Below, in pieces: positions 20,951 to 31,961 of a stretch of 64,000 nucleotides of DNA. Numbering within the stretch: the first letter of the stretch is position 1; each line of letters starts with the position of its first letter. The stretch covers positions 42,827,880-42,891,879 of the forward strand of contig CM036197.1 of assembly GCA_020631735.1 (NCBI GenBank), in the 5' to 3' direction. The DNA comes from Saccharum officinarum (Eukaryota > Streptophyta > Magnoliopsida > Poales > Poaceae). Both the position numbers and the translations under genes were made by a program. The notes below the pieces were generated by a model. It was not told the origin of the DNA, ran no database searches, and saw only the letters and a list, made by a program, of their open reading frames with translations.

Positions 20951-23900
20951 CTAGCGTCCCTCTAATAACACCGTTGCGAGGCTCGTATTATTCATAGAAC
21001 TGCTAGTATTTTCTTCTGTTCCTTGAGTTGTTCCCCGGTACGAGAAATACATTGGCTGTATTGGTGCTGGAAGTGGTGTAGTTTCATTCTCAAGCATGGT
21101 CACCACCGACGACATGAGTGGCCTACTATTTGGATTGTCTTGCACACACAATAGTCCGATCTGGATACACCGTAAAGCTTCACTGTAGGAACAACTCTTA
21201 GCTAGGGATGAATCCACAAGATCTGTCGCTCTGTCGTCTATCCATAAGCTCCATGCCTGAGCCAATTAGATCAAATCATATAGAAATCAGAAAGGTTTTA
21301 TTTGAATTGTGAGTAAAAATTAAGCATAACACCACGCACTTACATAAGCTAGTAGGCTAGAGAAGCCCTTGCAATGAGTTAAACTGATCTTCAAGCCACT
21401 TATAATCTCCAAGACTATGACACCGAAACTATATGTATCTGACTTGACAGAAAACGCGCCATCCATTGCATATTCAGGAGACATGTAACCACTGCTCAAA
21501 AGAAGTAAACAATCTAAGTAAGTATACAGGGAAATAGAATTCACTTTAAAAGTGAAGGCGATGATTACTCACTATGTCCCAACAACTCGATTAGTATTTG
21601 CTTCATGCTGGTTTCCACCAAAGATTCTTGCCATACCAAAATCTGATATCTTGGGGCTCATATCTGCGTCCAACAATATGTTGCTCGTTTTAAGGTCTCT
21701 GTGAATTATAGTCAACCTTGAATCCTGGTGAAGATAAAGAAGCCCTCTAGATACTCCTTTGATTATCTTGAAACGTGTTGGCCAATCAAGGAGATATTTA
21801 CCTGCATCATCTAAATTAAGCAATTCCAATGGTAACCATGTCACATGTTTCTTTTTTGTTCTTCTGCAAAAACTTCTTTTTTTGAAAAACGGAAAAAATA
21901 TAAGTTCATACATACCAAAAATAATGGAATCCAAGCTTCTGTTTGGTAAGTATTCATAAATCAGCAACTTCTCATCTCCATCGATGCAGCATCCAAGAAG
22001 TCTAACCAGGTTTCTGTGCTGCAATTTTGCAATCAGAACAACTTCATTTCTGAATTCCTCTACACCTTGTCCTGAACTTTGACCGAGCCTTTTGATTGCA
22101 ACCTCTATGTTCTGTCCCAGCGTACCCTGCATTGTTTCACCATTATTCAATTGAACAAGCAGTGCCATAATTCTCACATTTCTATAGTTAATTTAAAAGA
22201 TGTATATTTTGCTAACCTTATAAACCTTCCCAAAGCCGCCTTGCCCGAGCATATTGTCCTCAGAAAATTTGTTTGTTGCTGCTTCAATTTCTCCAAAGCT
22301 GACAAATGGAAGCTCTACATTTTCATCACCCAGTTCGTATGGCGCAGTCGAGTATCCTAGGATCGCTTTCCTCAAATTATCCTTGTTCCGGCGTTTCTCT
22401 GACAGGAAAAGCAATTCCAATTGTTATTTATATAAACCTTAGTATACTAGTAATACAAAAAAATGTGCCTGAATTGTTCTTCGTGGTGAAGTGGTTGTCT
22501 CTGATTGTACCTCTGAGCTTGCATATCCAAACAAGGTACAGGCCAGCGGCCGTGAGTACAAGCACAGACGCTATCACTGGAACCAAGATTTTCGCCACAC
22601 GCCCCCTCTTCCCTGTAGCTGCAGAAATGTATTACAGGAAGTATTAATCGTAGTAGCTGATAAGATGACGGATTTTGCCTCAGAATCTTGACTGAGATAG
22701 TAGGTTACTGCTTCAGTTTTTCCTTACCTGATCCGGACTTGGCCAACCTCAGATAGAGATCCTGCCCATTTTCTATGTACCTGACATCAACGATGTTATC
22801 TTTCCACATGACGCAGCCGCTGCCATTACCCTCTCCTCGGATGTCGGCGGGGGCATAGGCCACGCACGAGCAGTTGGCGAGGCACCACGCCTTACACTGC
22901 TCCAGCGTCGCGCCCATGTCCACCGTCGCGTTGTCCGCGTCAGGGAGCTTCACGCCGTGCACAGGCGTGAACCGGTCCGTCGTCACCGTCCCGTTGCGGT
23001 CGCACTCCAGCGGCACGTCCCTCTCGCACCCGTCGGAGGATTCATTCCTGGACCACTCCGAGGTGTTCACGGGGCTGAACCCCACGGCGCAGCTGCAGGA
23101 CGGCGCCGACGCGGCGTCGACGTTGCACAGGCCGAACGCACCGCACGACGCGTAGGCGTCGCAGGCGTCGCGCGGCAACCATGGGAATTCCTTCCACACC
23201 CGGCTGGACGGGATCCACAACAGGACACGCACCTTGCCAACCTCGTCCAGCACGATGCGGGAGAAGGGCGTGCCGACCGTGGTGTTGAGGACGTAGGTGA
23301 CCTCGTCGGAGCTGTCCACCATCTGGATGTAAAACAACTTCTGTGAATCCATCTCCGGCACGCCGCTGAACCAGCGACCGTTCCACGGGCCGGCGCGGTA
23401 CTTCTTGGCGCTGCCTTGCCATGTGACGATGTCCGGCAGGCCCCTTGTGTCCATGACCCGACGGTAGGCCCCCGTCGCAGGGTCGTCCTTCGCCCGCCAC
23501 GACGTGAGGGACCACTCCAGGCCGGTCTTCAGGTTCTTGCCGAACCTCATGCCGGCGAGCAAGGTGTTCGACGGGTGGTCGAACGACTGCCACTGGAAGG
23601 CGTCGCTGCTGCTCTGCTCGCGCACGATGACGAGGTTGCCGGACTCAAGCAGCTGAGCCACCGAAGAGGCAGAGGCGGCGGTCGTGTTTGAGGACCAGGC
23701 GGCCTGGCCAGAGCCGTCGAGAAGGCGAAGGCCCACCCGGCTACTCATCACCAGGACGCCGGAGGTGGTGTTCAGCGGGGTGTCGCGGTTGGCCACCCAC
23801 AAGACGGCGTCCGTACCAGACGCCGTGAACCAGATCCCGAGGTACCTCTTGGTTGGCACCGTGGTCGACGGGGAGAAGAAACCCAGGGTGAATGAGCCAC

Positions 23901-24045
23901 CGGCGGAGAGCAGCGTCTCTCCATCGATGATGTTGCCCCCGTTGTTCAGCGTGTCCGACGAAATGCCGGCGCCGGCGCCGGAGCTTCTTCTGAGAAGCAA
24001 TAGTAGCGTCCCAAAAATCAGGGCGACGAGGTTGAGAACCGCCAT
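20951..24045 (-). CDS. G-type lectin S-receptor-like serine/threonine kinase (copy A)
   Basis: Plasma-membrane receptor kinase, ligand unknown. Seven exons with GT-AG introns: 24045-22728, 22612-22511, 22398-22217, 22126-21916, 21810-21573, 21491-21344, 21256-20951. They total 2505 nt (834 residues) with no break. Domains in order: signal peptide about 1-25; B-lectin about 45-160; S-locus glycoprotein region about 190-290; cysteine-rich EGF-like stretch ([13 protein letters not shown]); PAN domain about 345-430; transmembrane helix about 447-468 ([20 protein letters not shown]); kinase about 518-795. Catalytic residues are present: [11 protein letters not shown] (about 524-534), [12 protein letters not shown] with catalytic Asp about 642, DFG about 660, SPEY. 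It is an RD kinase and looks active. The C terminus ends in EGR, as usual in the family. Exon 1 is GC-rich, the kinase exons are not. Such genes act in defence or recognition; the role here is unknown. Confidence 0.93.
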
Positions 24046-24103
24046 GTGCGATGTATCTTTGTCCTCGCACAGTGCACACGAAATCAGCTTGGGGGAGGCT
24101 GCT

Positions 24104-24114
24104 AGATATTATAC
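24104..24114 (-). promoter_or_regulatory. TATA-like site before copy A
   Basis: On the minus strand TATAATATC lies about 60 nt upstream of the ATG at 24045. The distance suits a short 5' leader. There is no other support. Confidence 0.3.
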
Positions 24115-24183
24115 GAAAAATGGAACTGTTACACCATCGCATTTGCGCAATTAACGCATACTAGACCAGTCACGTCATATCTA

Positions 24184-24367
24184 CTCCCTCCACACGTCTT
24201 CATCCAAAAGTAAATTCACGTCACTTTGTAATGATTTAAACATTTTCAAGTTTAAGTTTATAGAAAATAATATAAATATTTGTAACTCTAATTTATTATA
24301 AAAACACATTGTACGATTAATCTAATATACTTAATACGCATCATATATATGTTTTAGACAGAGGGAG
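24184..24367. mobile_element. Stowaway-type MITE
   Basis: Ends CTCCCTCC and (A)GAGGGAG are inverted repeats bordered by TA on both sides (24182-24183 and 24368-24369). Length 184 bp, AT-rich, non-coding. It lies about 140 bp upstream of the start codon of receptor kinase copy A, so it is part of that gene's proximal upstream region. Confidence 0.75.
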
Positions 24368-24369
24368 TA

Positions 24370-25127
24370 CTTGCTAAATAAAAAAGAGATCACATCTAGG
24401 ATGTTGCCTACTTGCCTGCTGCCCCTGCCCCTGCCCCTGGAACAGTGCATGCGCACAGTCCGGTGCTCCCCTCTGGCTAACACCGGAGCAATCCGGTGCA
24501 CATCGAAAGTGTGCAACCGGCTTCATTGGTTCTTTCGTGGTCTTCGTCTAGACTTCTTCTATATTATGTCTTGGACTTTTAGCATCACTTGTAGGTCTTC
24601 CATAAGTCTTCTAATGTATATTTGTTTGAGGTGTTGATCATCCGAATCACCACATTGCCTCAGTCCAAGTCCACTTTATATTGAACTATACCTTATATAG
24701 TACCAAATAACATTAGTTTAAATGGTCATGTTGTCTATCAAACATCAAAATCCAACTTAATGGCCCACAGGGTCCATTTTCCGCGTAAAAGTAAATAGGA
24801 AGCAGGGAACAAAATTTCGACGAAATTTCGGCAATTTTGGGGGTGGCCGAAAGAAAAATCTAAAATTTTGTAATACACTAATACATGTGGTATATAACTC
24901 TAGACTCATATTTTTATTGTTTATATTGCATATTCTTCTATTCAATAGATGTGTAGTCATAAATCATACTAATATTTGTTTAGATCTATTTTTTAGAAAA
25001 AGTATATTTCATGTGCTAATCCCTAAAAAAATTTTGCCAAAATTTTGACCGAATTTTGGAAATTCGACAATTTTGGTGGTGGCCGGAATTTTTGCAATAC
25101 TGAAATTTAAAACCTTGGAGCCCTATG
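24370..25127. other. Intergenic repeat fragments
   Basis: At 24480-24520 GGAGCAATCCGGTGCACAT resembles LTR text of grass retroelements. At 24628-24680 there is a GAGGTGTTGATCATCC...TTGCCTCAGTCC block that recurs in the same sense at 26086-26130. At 24810-25095 two related blocks, GGCAATTTTGGGGGTGGCCG and GACAATTTTGGTGGTGGCCG, flank an AT-rich core; this is a common anonymous grass repeat. No gene. Confidence 0.4.
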
Positions 25128-26359
25128 CTCTGCACCCAAGAACGCCAAAACAATGTGTAACCTTTCTCCCCTGCTGCATTGGCAAGATTTTATTTCAGTG
25201 CAGGATCAATGCTACGCCATGTGGGTCCCATTGCAATTTGTGCAACACTCGATCTACTTTTGAAACATTCAGATGTAACATTTGAAACATACATCTGAAG
25301 GCAAATGAAACACTTGAAACATGCATCTGAAAACACTTGTAAAAACACATGAAAACACTTGAAAACCATTGCAAAACATACGCAACATCTAGATAAAACA
25401 CATGCAACATATGTATGAAACATATGCAACATCTAGATAAACACACTTGCAATATGCGTCTGAAAAAACAGATGAAACATTAGAAACAAAAGCTTGCAAC
25501 ATACGTGTGCAAGCATTATAACATATGCAACATCCCGATATACTTTTACAACATCCACATGAAACAATTGAAACATACTTATGGAACATCTGAAACACTT
25601 GAAACGTACTCTTGAAACATGCGTCGTTTGCCCTTCTTCTTCCGGACGACTCAAAGTAGACCGGGGAATGGCCGGTTCCGGCCAGCTGGCGGCCGAGGAT
25701 GGTGGCGCGACTTGGTAGCGGCCAGATGCGCTTGCGCCTGGCCTGGACCCAATCAGCGACGTCGCATCTCCTAGTCTCCTAGCCACACGCGACTGTCGGC
25801 GCCTGCGCAGCGTTCGGTGAATGAGCACGGTGGAAAGGGAGGAAGGTGGCCATTGTCGGTGCTCGGATGTGTTTGAGATAGAGGATGGAGGAGGGCGCGG
25901 GGGAGCCGGAGGGTGCGGTTCCGAGGAGCGGCGTGGAGAGGAGCGGGGCTCAGTGGATGGTGTGGGCATCGGCGCATCGAGCAACCAGGCGAGGAGGAAG
26001 AAAACTGAATTTGTTATTTTTAGATGGACCGTGAGGCGGAAGCAGACCGGGCTGGTCCACAGGCCTAGGAAGCCAGCATTATCATTGAGGTATTGATCAT
26101 CTAGATCATCATGTTGCCTCAGTCCTGCAGGCATTATATATAGAAAAACGATGAGCTCAACACTGGAGTTTACAACTGAGTGATGCACTGCTACTCTCTC
26201 TGTTAATCAGTTGTGCTGTTAATAGCACCGACGCCACCTCCACCTGAATCGATATTCGGAGACAAAGCCACAGAGCATCCTGCGCTGAAATAAAATCTTG
26301 CCAATGCAGCAGTGGATCGGAGAAAGGTTACACATTGTTCTGGGGTTCTTGTGCAGAGC
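25128..26359. repeat. Segment bounded by 80-bp inverted repeats
   Basis: 25128-25206 and 26278-26359 are inverted copies; both contain AACAATGTGTAACCTTTCTC and CAATGCAGCAG / CTGCTGCATTGGCAAGATTT, by eye roughly 85% alike. They enclose about 1.07 kb made of the GAAACATCTG word repeat and a GC-rich stretch (25620-26000). No transposase, clear TIR end or target duplication was found, so whether this is one element is open. Confidence 0.5.
25240..25620 (-). repeat. Degenerate word repeat, second copy (reverse of 2440-2790)
   Basis: GAAACATACATCTGAA, CGCAACATCTAGATAA and CATATGCAACATC recur at 20-40-bp spacing. They are the reverse complement of the words at 2440-2790. In both places the repeat is followed by GC-rich sequence, so the pair likely comes from one element family. 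Confidence 0.6.
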
Positions 26360-27676
26360 AGAGGGATCCATATATAAACAAACCGGCATTGCGTACTTGC
26401 TGTACTACTGGAGAAGCAGGAGGAGACGAAAGACTGCATCGGTCAGACCCTGTTCCCTTGACCTACTTTCTGGCCATATTATGGAGCAATGTTTTTCTCT
26501 GGTCATTCTATTCGTTTATGCTGACATTTGACTTACGCTAGCGGCTGGCCGGATCGTAGTACTTGTATGCAGGCATGCAGCGCGTCGTAGCGTAGGTTGA
26601 CAATCGCCTGTTAGACCACCCCCACTGCTGTCCGCGATGCAGTCCGCTACGCCCCACATCAGTGAATATAGCGGTCGAATCGTCTGCAGCGGGAGTCGGC
26701 ACCCAGTCCGCTATGCAGCGGGAGCCTGTATCTGTGGCGCGATGCCGGAGGCACGCTAAAGGCCGGCTGGCCCACACGCACGACCAGCAGCCACATCGCT
26801 TTGCATGCGTGGAAGATGCAGAGGTGGGTCCTAGTTTTTTAACCAACCAAAAAATGTTATAACTCAAAAACCAAAAAATCAAATTAAATTCTGATTGCAC
26901 CATTAAATTTATTTTAATAAATTCTTCAAAACAAGATCTCGCATGGATATATTTAGATAAAATTTATATAAATGACATGTGGGGTCCATAAACTGGTAGT
27001 TGGGATATAGGAAGATATAGAGTATGGATGGGTGCCGGAAAACTGTATATAAATGAGTGACTAGGACAGAATATTCCTTATAAATAATAAATATAGAGGT
27101 TCATGAGTGCGGATAGTCTTAGCCGTGGCCTGACCCAGCCGCCATGGCTGAACAAGGGCTTGACGCTGAGTCGCTGATTGGGCCCCGCCGACGTCGAGCA
27201 TTAATCGAATCTCACCTGTGCGCTCCCCGCGTCGCAAGTTGGCATGCATGATGTGATGGTACATGGGGCGGGTGACGACGTGACGGTCCGGTCCCTCGTG
27301 TACCGCGGTGCGCGCGTGTGTTGACGCATTACAGTGATCCCGTCTCGATCGGAAACGCGGGCGGGCGGGACTTGCATGTCTCAGACAAGGCACGCGCTGA
27401 CGCACGCCACGCACCTTTCAATTCCTCCGCCGGATCCGCAGTGCTGGCTCGGTTGTTCGCATTGGCTCACCAATTCACGGTGGGTGAGCATACCTTACCA
27501 TCCGCGCGCGCGCCGCCCGGCTCCCGGCCGTGACCGTGCGGTCAACGATGACGCGGCCAGAGGAGACTACGTCGTTAGCTCCCTCTGAGCCGCCTCTGAC
27601 GCCGTCCAAGTCCAACAGGTCTCCGTTGCTTTGGACCAGGTCGTCCATGTTTTGGCCCGTCGCTTTCCAATTCTCA
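26360..27676. other. Intergenic, nothing recognised
   Basis: Short open frames on both strands show no domain or motif. Part of the DNA (26560-26760) contains many CCGCTA / GCGGGAG words. I see no RNA gene, element end or conserved coding signal. Confidence 0.4.
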
Positions 27677-28661
27677 GGGCTCGTTTGGTAGAGCTCCGGT
27701 TCTAACCAAAACAGTTTTAGTTGTGGTTAAGGCTGGATGAAAAACTCGAAGCTCGTTAGCTCGCTCGGCTCGTGGCTGACTCGGCTCAGCTCGGCTCGGC
27801 TCGTTATGATAACGAGTCGAGCCGAGCCAGGATTTTAGCTCGTTAGCTATAACGAGCCAACTCGAGATGGTTCGTGAGCCGCTCGCGAGCCAAACGAGCC
27901 GTAGTTTTAGAGAAAAAGTCATCATAACTTATATTAGTTTTATATTACTTCATGTTTTGCACTTCACAAATAGATGATATGTTAGCTCATATGAATATTT
28001 TATTCGATTTAAAGCTATTGAATATATTATTTTTATATTATTAATATTTTTATGCTTTAGATAAATACAAATATTATATTTTGTATTTTTTTCCTGGCTC
28101 GCGAGCCTAACGAGCCAGCTCGAGCTCATAACGAGCCGAGCCGAGCTGGCTTTCTGGCTCGTTAAGATAACGAGCCGAGCCGAGCTGGCTCGTTATCATA
28201 ACGAGCCAGAACGAGCCGAGCCGAGCCGAGCCGAGCTGGCTCGTTAGCCAGCCTTAGTTGTGGCCGCATGCAGCACGCTGCTCCCTCCACTCTCGTGCCA
28301 GCTCCGTCCTCCACGTGGCGAGCGAGCCATCCTCGCGCCGTCTCCGCTCGTTCCTGCGTGGACACGCTGCCTACGCCGCTCGCCGCGCGGCCGCGTCGTC
28401 ATCCCTTCCTGCGTCAGCCGTGCCTGCCTCGACCGTGCCCGCACGCCTCCGTGAGGGCAAAGACGACCATGGCTGCGCGTGGGGGCCATCAGTGCCAGGC
28501 GAAGCCGGTGGGAGCTAGTATTTTTGGCTCTTCTCTCTCCTCGCTTGTCTCAGCGTGATTTTAGGAGCTTCGCTTGGGAGCACTTGCATTTTGGGACATT
28601 TGGTGGAGGGAGCCATGAAATAGCTCCTGGAGCCGGTAGAGAATCTCTACCAAACGGCCCC
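27677..28661. mobile_element. TIR element with TTTGGTAGAG ends
   Basis: The left end GGGCTCGTTTGGTAGAGCTCC and the right end GGTAGAGAATCTCTACCAAACGGCCC are inverted at TCGTTTGGTAGAG / CTCTACCAAACG, a MITE-type terminus common in grasses. The interior 28263-28560 is GC-rich and of unknown origin. A second element is inserted at 27727-28253. The target duplication is not clear. Confidence 0.55.
27727..28253. mobile_element. GAGCC/GGCTC-rich element nested in the TIR element
   Basis: Flanked by a perfect 10-bp direct repeat TTAGTTGTGG (27717-27726 and 28254-28263) and ended by AAGGCTGG / CCAGCC. Both arms are made of CTCGG, GAGCC and TAACGAGCC words, inverted with respect to each other around an AT-rich centre (27910-28090). 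The long target duplication suggests a hAT or Mutator-type insertion. The transcript would fold into a long hairpin. Confidence 0.7.
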
Positions 28662-28765
28662 TTGGTGCTCCATCTTCCAACCTTCAATGTGCTGTCTGCC
28701 GAGGGAAGTACGTTTCGATCTGTATGACGCTAGGAGAAAGGCCTGAAGCGAACGTGCAAGTGTAG

Positions 28766-29205
28766 CTACGCGTTGTCTTCCTCCTGTTCTCTTTAAGCTC
28801 TGATTGCATGCCAATCCAATGGCCAGTGGACACAACACAAGGAGGGGTATTGCCCCCTCCCCGGCCTGTGCATGAGGCCGTGACGACACAAACAAAGAAG
28901 GCCATCATCGTATTCTGCATGCTCGTTCGCTATAGTCAGAATGTCAGATGATCTGGTGGAACGTGCGATCGGTCGGTCCTCGGGAAGACAATGCCACCCG
29001 TCAACGGGATGAAGGTCAGGTGAATCCTTGACTAGTGGTGGCAGCTAGCGGCCGCGGGACCTCTGGACTGGAACGCAGCCACGGGTTTCGGCACCTTGTC
29101 CGTGCTGGTTTCGTGGAAGGTTTGGAATTTTGGAATGACCGGAAACCAGATGTTTTCGCGACACTTCACCCTCTGCACGCACGAGCACTGAGCTGAGCAG
29201 TATGG
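28766..29205. repeat. Segmental duplication, copy 1
   Basis: Starting with GCTCTGATTGCATGCCAATC and continuing through GTGGACACAACACAAG, CGTATTCTGC, CGGGAAGACAATGCC and TTTTCGCGACA, this DNA matches 33903-34240 in the same order and orientation, with indels. The copies lie about 5.1 kb apart. Copy 2 adjoins the receptor kinase relic. Confidence 0.75.
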
Positions 29206-29375
29206 AGCACAATTTTTTTAATTAGACGAGTGGTTAAATTTGAAGTCAAAAAATAAAATCAAACGTCATATAATTTGAGACGGAGGAAGTACATACTTAG
29301 CACCTAGGCAGTCACTTGTATTGTCCACGCATTATTGTGCATAGTTCTTTGGTTCAACACCAATACAAAAAGCAA

Positions 29376-29613
29376 TACTTCCTTTCTTCCCCTTTTAAGT
29401 GTCATTCTCGTATACCGAGAATACTCAACTTTCACTAAATATATATAAAACTTACTAATATTTATGGTACGTAATAAGTATTATTAGATTAATTATTAAC
29501 TATATTTTTATAATACACTTATTAAAGATACAAATGGTACTAAGATTTTTTTATAGATTAGTCAAACTTAAGAAAATTTGATTATAGCATGAAAATCTAG
29601 GCGACAGGGAGTA
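29376..29613. mobile_element. Stowaway-type MITE
   Basis: TACTTCCTTTC on the left and CAGGGAGTA on the right are imperfect inverted ends bordered by TA. The 238-bp AT-rich interior is non-coding. A lone right end of a related MITE (GACGGAGGAAGTA) lies at about 29279-29292. Confidence 0.55.
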
Positions 29614-29699
29614 CATCTCTGAACGACTTTACTCTCTCCCAATCAAGATGTTTAATGTTTGTCATATATCTGGGCCAGCTCAAATGACTTTGCTTCTTC

Positions 29700-30320
29700 C
29701 CAGGCCTATAAAGTTAGAGGTCATGCCCTTATCCATGCTGCCTTCAGGTGGTTCTGAAATTCCTCGTGTCAATACAAGCACAAAGTCGTCTTCTTCTGAC
29801 TTCTTTTAGAAGACAGGCTGAGCACTAAAAATATTCTTAGAAGGAAGAACATGCGATTTAATGATTACAATTATGTTCTCAGTCCGGAAATAACTAAAGA
29901 AACTGTTAAACACCTTTTTGTTTCCTATGCTTTTGCAAAAAATTTGTTGGAGGCATCAGTTTCAAATATCAAAGGAATCCTTCAATCATTCAAATAGTGG
30001 AAGATTTCAAGCAGCAATTCAATGTTCCTTCGTGGATATACTCATTCTCATGTACTAGAGTATCTGAATGGAATAGTGTTCGCTTGAGCTACTTTTCAAC
30101 CATGAAACAGTGTTTTTCTCTCAGAACATTTCAGCATAAGCTAAATTTCAGCATATTTCGTGTTTAAATTGCATCTGTTGTTAGATAGAGCAAAGAATAG
30201 CCCCCACATTTAAATTAACGGATAGAAAATCTTTTGTAACTTTCCTCAATTTCTTTGTTTTTTGAATTTTCCCTTTGTGCTGAACTCTTTTATATATATA
30301 TAACCAATAACCAATATTAC
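29700..30320 (+). pseudogene. L1-type LINE relic, zf-RVT region
   Basis: About 29800-29995 translates to LSTKNILRRKNMRFNDYNYV then ETVKHLFVSYAFAKNLL. This matches the zinc-binding zf-RVT domain found after the reverse transcriptase of plant L1 LINEs, except that its Cys residues are partly lost. No RT is visible upstream, so only the 3' end survives. The rest up to 30320 is AT-rich with several stops. Confidence 0.65.
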
Positions 30321-30539
30321 GACTCTAGCGTCAAACCACATACGGATGGCTGAGAGCGAGTTCATAGTTGGTATGCTATTTTTCTTTTTTTTTTATTTCT
30401 TTTTTTCTCAAGAGTCACATCAATTAGTATATATGCGACTGCTTTACTAGCGTGCCAAGGGAAATCACATCGATGAACCATTTTTCTCCATGCAAGTGCT
30501 GCCCGTGGTGGGATTTATCCACCTAAGCACTCTTTTTCT

Positions 30540-30692
30540 AATGGTAGGTGATATGTCTGTTGATAATGAGACGTATGTGATCATTCAGAGATGCTTGTAC
30601 AATAATGTGTGTGCATACATGCGTTCGTAGATGATGAGTTTATGTGCATGTAAGAGCAGTCTGCGTCTATACTGAGTTTTCGAAAAAAAAAA
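30540..30692 (+). repeat. Retroposon 3' end with A-tail
   Basis: GTGTGTGCATACATGCG, then TGCATGTAAGAGCAGTCTGC and CTATACTGAGTTTTCG lead into a run of A at 30681-30692. Alternating TG/CA text before an A-tail is typical of the 3' ends of grass SINEs and LINEs. The family is not identified. Confidence 0.4.
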
Positions 30693-31684
30693 AACCGGCT
30701 ATTGCCTTGACCCCGATGACCAGTTGACACAATAAGCAAAGCCGTACAAGCAAAGCCCTATATTCAGGGTGCTTGGCTGTGACAGCCACAGACAGCGATA
30801 CCGAAGGATGCCAACAGAAGTTACGTAACTCGAGCAAATAAGGGTGGCGTCTCTTGACCTTTTCCTTTCCATGGACCATAGCTGGAACCTGGAAGCGCAG
30901 CTGTGAATCTGTGGTTGGCTCCTGCAGTCGTCCGCTACTTGGTGGTCCTGCGGCATCCCCTTCAGCGACTCGGCCAACTGCCGTCTCCGCAGCGGCGAAC
31001 GAAGGGCACTGCGCGAGTCAAGCCGTGTGCTCAGCTGAGCGCCCAAGTCGCCGATCCCCGATAGGGATCGATCCTCCTTCCGGATTAGTATTTGGGTCCT
31101 TCATCCCAATTTATTAAATGGGGAAACAGGCGGCACGGCAGTAGCATGACACCGGCACTGCTCCCCTCAGTCCCTAAATAAATTCGTAGCGTTGTCTTAA
31201 GTAAAACTTTCTAAACTTTGACTGAATTTCTAAAAAAACGTTAAGATTTATGCTATCAAATTAGTATCATTAGATTTACCAAGAATTTATTTTCATAAGG
31301 AGCTTATTTTATGTCATGGATGTTGTTATTTTTTCTATAAAGTTAGTCAAACTTAAAATTTTTTTTGATTAGCACAGATTCTAGGAATTAATTTATTTGA
31401 GAGCAAAGGGACGTTGGACAGCATTATTAGGCACAACGTCTTATCTGTGTTGTACCGTGCAATACCACCGTACCAGTATCTCGTCCAGGCATGGCACAAT
31501 GACCTCTTATCCATGCCGTGTCGACACAAATGGTCATGGCGGCCTACCATGTCTGTGCCGGTCCGGGCAGTACACCTTTGCACGAGGAGCGTCGCCGCCA
31601 CCATCCCCGTGCCCTGCATCACTAGGAGAGAGAAAAACAGAGAGGGAGGGCGAGTCTGGGCATCCGCCGACAATATTAGATATT
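30693..31684. other. Intergenic with a degraded Stowaway-like MITE (about 31165-31412)
   Basis: CTCAGTCCCTAAATAAATTC at 31166 and GAGAGCAAAGGGACG at about 31399 are weak inverted ends around an AT-rich core. The remaining open frames show no recognisable protein. Confidence 0.4.
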
Positions 31685-31961
31685 GCCCGTGTTTAGATGC
31701 GAAATTGGGAGGGCCGATTTGGAATAGTGTAGGTCACGTCGTACTGTAGCAACTTTTTTGTTTTTATTTGGTATAAATTGTCCAAACTTTGACTAATTAG
31801 GCTCAAAATGTTCGTCTCGCAAAGTACAACAAAACTGTGTAATTAGTTTTAAATTTCATCTACATTTAGTACTTCATACATGTGCCGACATTTCGATGTG
31901 ACGAGGAATCTTCTTTTTGCATAGTGGAATTTGGGGGAGAAGTTGGGAACTAAATAAGGGC
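31685..31961. mobile_element. MITE of the GGGC-TGTTTAG family
   Basis: Starts GCCCGTGTTTAGATGC and ends ACTAAATAAGGGC, inverted. Contains the family core GACTAATTAGGCTCAAAATG and TGTGTAATTAGTTTT. It belongs to the same family as the six copies at 34575-36350. ATT on both sides may be the target duplication. Confidence 0.7.

Noticed and set aside
22874..24154. Plus-strand and alternate-frame open frames over receptor kinase exon 1 (also 38774-39985)
   Set aside because: They overlap a strongly supported exon and encode no recognisable protein; shadows of GC-rich coding DNA.
25433..26188. A 251-residue minus-strand protein
   Set aside because: Spans a word repeat and GC-rich repeat DNA, with no domain, and the composition follows base content.
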